Below, piece after piece: positions 62,712 through 64,000 of a stretch of DNA of 64,000 bases; the first letter of the stretch is position 1; every line of letters begins with the position of its first letter. The notes under the pieces are model-generated. The model had not been told where the DNA came from. It ran no database searches and saw nothing but the letters and a program-made list of their open reading frames with translations. The DNA is from Bacteroidaceae bacterium (GTDB lineage: Bacteria > Bacteroidota > Bacteroidia > Bacteroidales > Bacteroidaceae). The position numbers and the translations under genes were made by a program. Location of the stretch: assembly GCA_017462065.1 (NCBI GenBank), contig JAFTRV010000082.1, forward strand, positions 1 to 64,000. The letters are read 5' to 3'.

Positions 62712-64000
62712 TTACTTTCTTGCCAGGACTAACAATACATTTATATCGCTCGGCGACACTCCCGGAATACGGCTTGCCTGTGCAAGCGATTCGGGGTTAA
62801 TGGCTGTCAGCTTCTGTCTTGCCTCTGTCGAGAGCGACTCGATATTGTTGTAGTCGAAGCGGCCTTTTATTCTTATATTCTCAAGTCTTACCATTCTTTC
62901 GGCAAGCTCTCTTTCACGTTGTATGTAGCCTCTGTACTTAATCTCAATTTCAGTGGCTTCGACAATTTCGTCCTTGTCGTCGCCTAACTTTTCAAGCTCT
63001 TTTTTCAGAGCGTTTATATATTTTGAGATGTTCTCTATGGTTATTTGCGGACGTTCGATTATGGACGAAAGCTTGCAGCCTCGCACAAGCGGGGTGGTGC
63101 CAAGCTCTTCGAGCCCTTTGTTTATAAGGTCGGCTTTGACCGAGAAGTTGTTTATCCACTCCGTCAGCTTCTCAATCTTCTCTCTCTTCTCGCATAGCCT
63201 CTTGTAACGTTCTTCTGTAGCCAGGCCAATGCTGTGCGACTTTTCGGTGAGTCTCATGTCGGCGTTGTCGGAACGAAGCAGTATTCTGTATTCCGCTCTC
63301 GACGTGAACATTCTGTACGGCTCGTCCACGCCTTTGGTTACAAGGTCGTCTATTAGAACGCCAATGTACGCTTCGTCTCGCCTCAGCACGAAGCTCTCTT
63401 TGCCGTCAATCTTAAGGGCGGCGTTTATGCCGGCGACGATGCCTTGCCCGGCAGCCTCTTCGTACCCGGTGGTGCCGTTTACCTGCCCTGCGAAGAACAG
63501 GTTTTCTATAACCTTCGATTCAAGTGTGTGCTTCAGCTGGGTAGGGTCGAAATAGTCGTACTCTATTGCGTATCCGGGGCGGTAGGCCGCGGCATTCTCG
63601 AGCGCGGGAATCTTGCGAAGAGCAGTCAGCTGCGCCTCCATAGGCAATGACGAAGAGAAGCCGTTCACATAAACCTCTTGCGTCGTCTCTCCCTCGGGCT
63701 CAAGGAACAGCAGGTGACGGTCACGCTCGGCGAACGTCACAATCTTCGTCTCTATGCTCGGGCAGTAGCGTGGCCCTATGCTCTGTATCTGTCCGTTGTA
63801 GAGCGGTGAGTCGTCAAGGCTGTTGCGGAGTATCTCGTGAACGTCGGGGTTTGTGTAGCACCCCCAGCATGGAAGCTGCCTTAGCTCACGTTCGGTGTTT
63901 GTGTATGAAAAACGGTGAAAATCATTGTCACCCTCTTGAATATCAACAAGTTGCATGTTTATAGAACGCTTGTCGAGGCGTACCGGCGTACCGGTTTTCA
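62712..64000 (-). CDS. mnmG: tRNA uridine-5-carboxymethylaminomethyl enzyme MnmG (GidA), 5' end missing
   Basis: The frame runs off the right edge without an in-frame stop, so the Met at 63956 is internal. Visible parts: KTGTPVRLDKRS just inside the edge (the conserved KTGTP block), then GYAIEYDYFDPTQLKHTLES, NLFFAGQVNGTTGYEEAAGQ (FAD motif) and MFTSRAEYRILLRSDNADMR. The C-terminal helical domain ends SPSDINVLLVLARK. With MnmE it installs cmnm5 at the tRNA wobble uridine. mnmG is often close to the origin, in line with the adjacent parS. Confidence 0.97.
   Translation of the reverse strand, partial: KTGTPVRLDKRSINMQLVDIQEGDNDFHRFSYTNTERELRQLPCWGCYTNPDVHEILRNSLDDSPLYNGQIQSIGPRYCPSIETKIVTFAERDRHLLFLEPEGETTQEVYVNGFSSSLPMEAQLTALRKIPALENAAAYRPGYAIEYDYFDPTQLKHTLESKVIENLFFAGQVNGTTGYEEAAGQGIVAGINAALKIDGKESFVLRRDEAYIGVLIDDLVTKGVDEPYRMFTSRAEYRILLRSDNADMRLTEKSHSIGLATEERYKRLCEKREKIEKLTEWINNFSVKADLINKGLEELGTTPLVRGCKLSSIIERPQITIENISKYINALKKELEKLGDDKDEIVEATEIEIKYRGYIQRERELAERMVRLENIRIKGRFDYNNIESLSTEARQKLTAINPESLAQASRIPGVSPSDINVLLVLARK

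Overview
The window reads as a chromosomal segment of a member of the order Bacteroidales (genus not resolved). The evidence is the recurrent -7 promoter element TAnnTTTG in front of many genes, a PorZ-type type IX secretion protein, SusC/TonB-style surface proteins, Bacteroidales gene pairings (leuS-yitT-rdgB-porZ) and an IntDOT-like integrase.

Positions 1-7047 are AT-rich accessory DNA next to the 3' end of a tRNA-Asp gene (7048-7121, minus strand). This part holds the end of an IS66-like element (1-141) and a compact peptide-maturation cassette on the minus strand. In transcription order the cassette is: a small acidic protein, a PqqD-like RiPP recognition protein, a 28-residue candidate precursor peptide (2220-2306), two paralogous radical SAM/SPASM enzymes, and a following ORF cut off by the insertion sequence. 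Next come an XRE repressor with a divergent operator, small mobile-element genes including a DUF2693 protein, and a tyrosine recombinase flanked by 12-bp-spaced GGTAACA repeats. The cassette looks like cargo of an integrative element.

From 7.2 to 21.7 kb the base composition changes to GC-richer core genes: a recR operon with a glycosyltransferase and an acetyltransferase, an exported esterase, a TonB-dependent receptor, a three-gene tripartite efflux operon (TolC, HlyD, MFS) preceded by a possible 17-residue leader peptide and a hairpin, then spmAB-like, ybeY, prfB and CYTH genes. A repeat-rich gap (21.8-22.2 kb) with a frameshifted small peptide gene follows.

From 22.4 to 30.1 kb there is a secreted discoidin-like protein, a VanZ protein and a coiled-coil lipoprotein. 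Upstream of the lipoprotein lie a sigma-54-like promoter and palindromic activator sites, then a sigma-54 response regulator and its hybrid histidine kinase: a plausible closed regulatory circuit. From 30.2 to 47.5 kb come ruvB, a flippase, ychF, lgt, catalase, mutS, leuS, yitT, rdgB, porZ and a metallophosphoesterase.

An AT-rich 620-bp gene-free region (47.5-48.2 kb) carries DnaA-box-like 9-mers. To its right are an aminotransferase, ribBA, an LptF/G permease, a START-like protein, tRNA-Met, a strongly promoted structured RNA candidate (about 53.54-53.77 kb), polA, a polyprenyl synthetase, deoC, mazG, dtd, uvrC, apt, a perfect palindromic parS site (62695-62710) and the truncated mnmG that runs off the right edge. 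parS plus mnmG suggest the right side is near the chromosomal origin.

The most interesting items are the radical SAM peptide cassette with its previously hidden precursor, the structured RNA near 53.6 kb, the sigma-54 circuit, and the efflux leader peptide.
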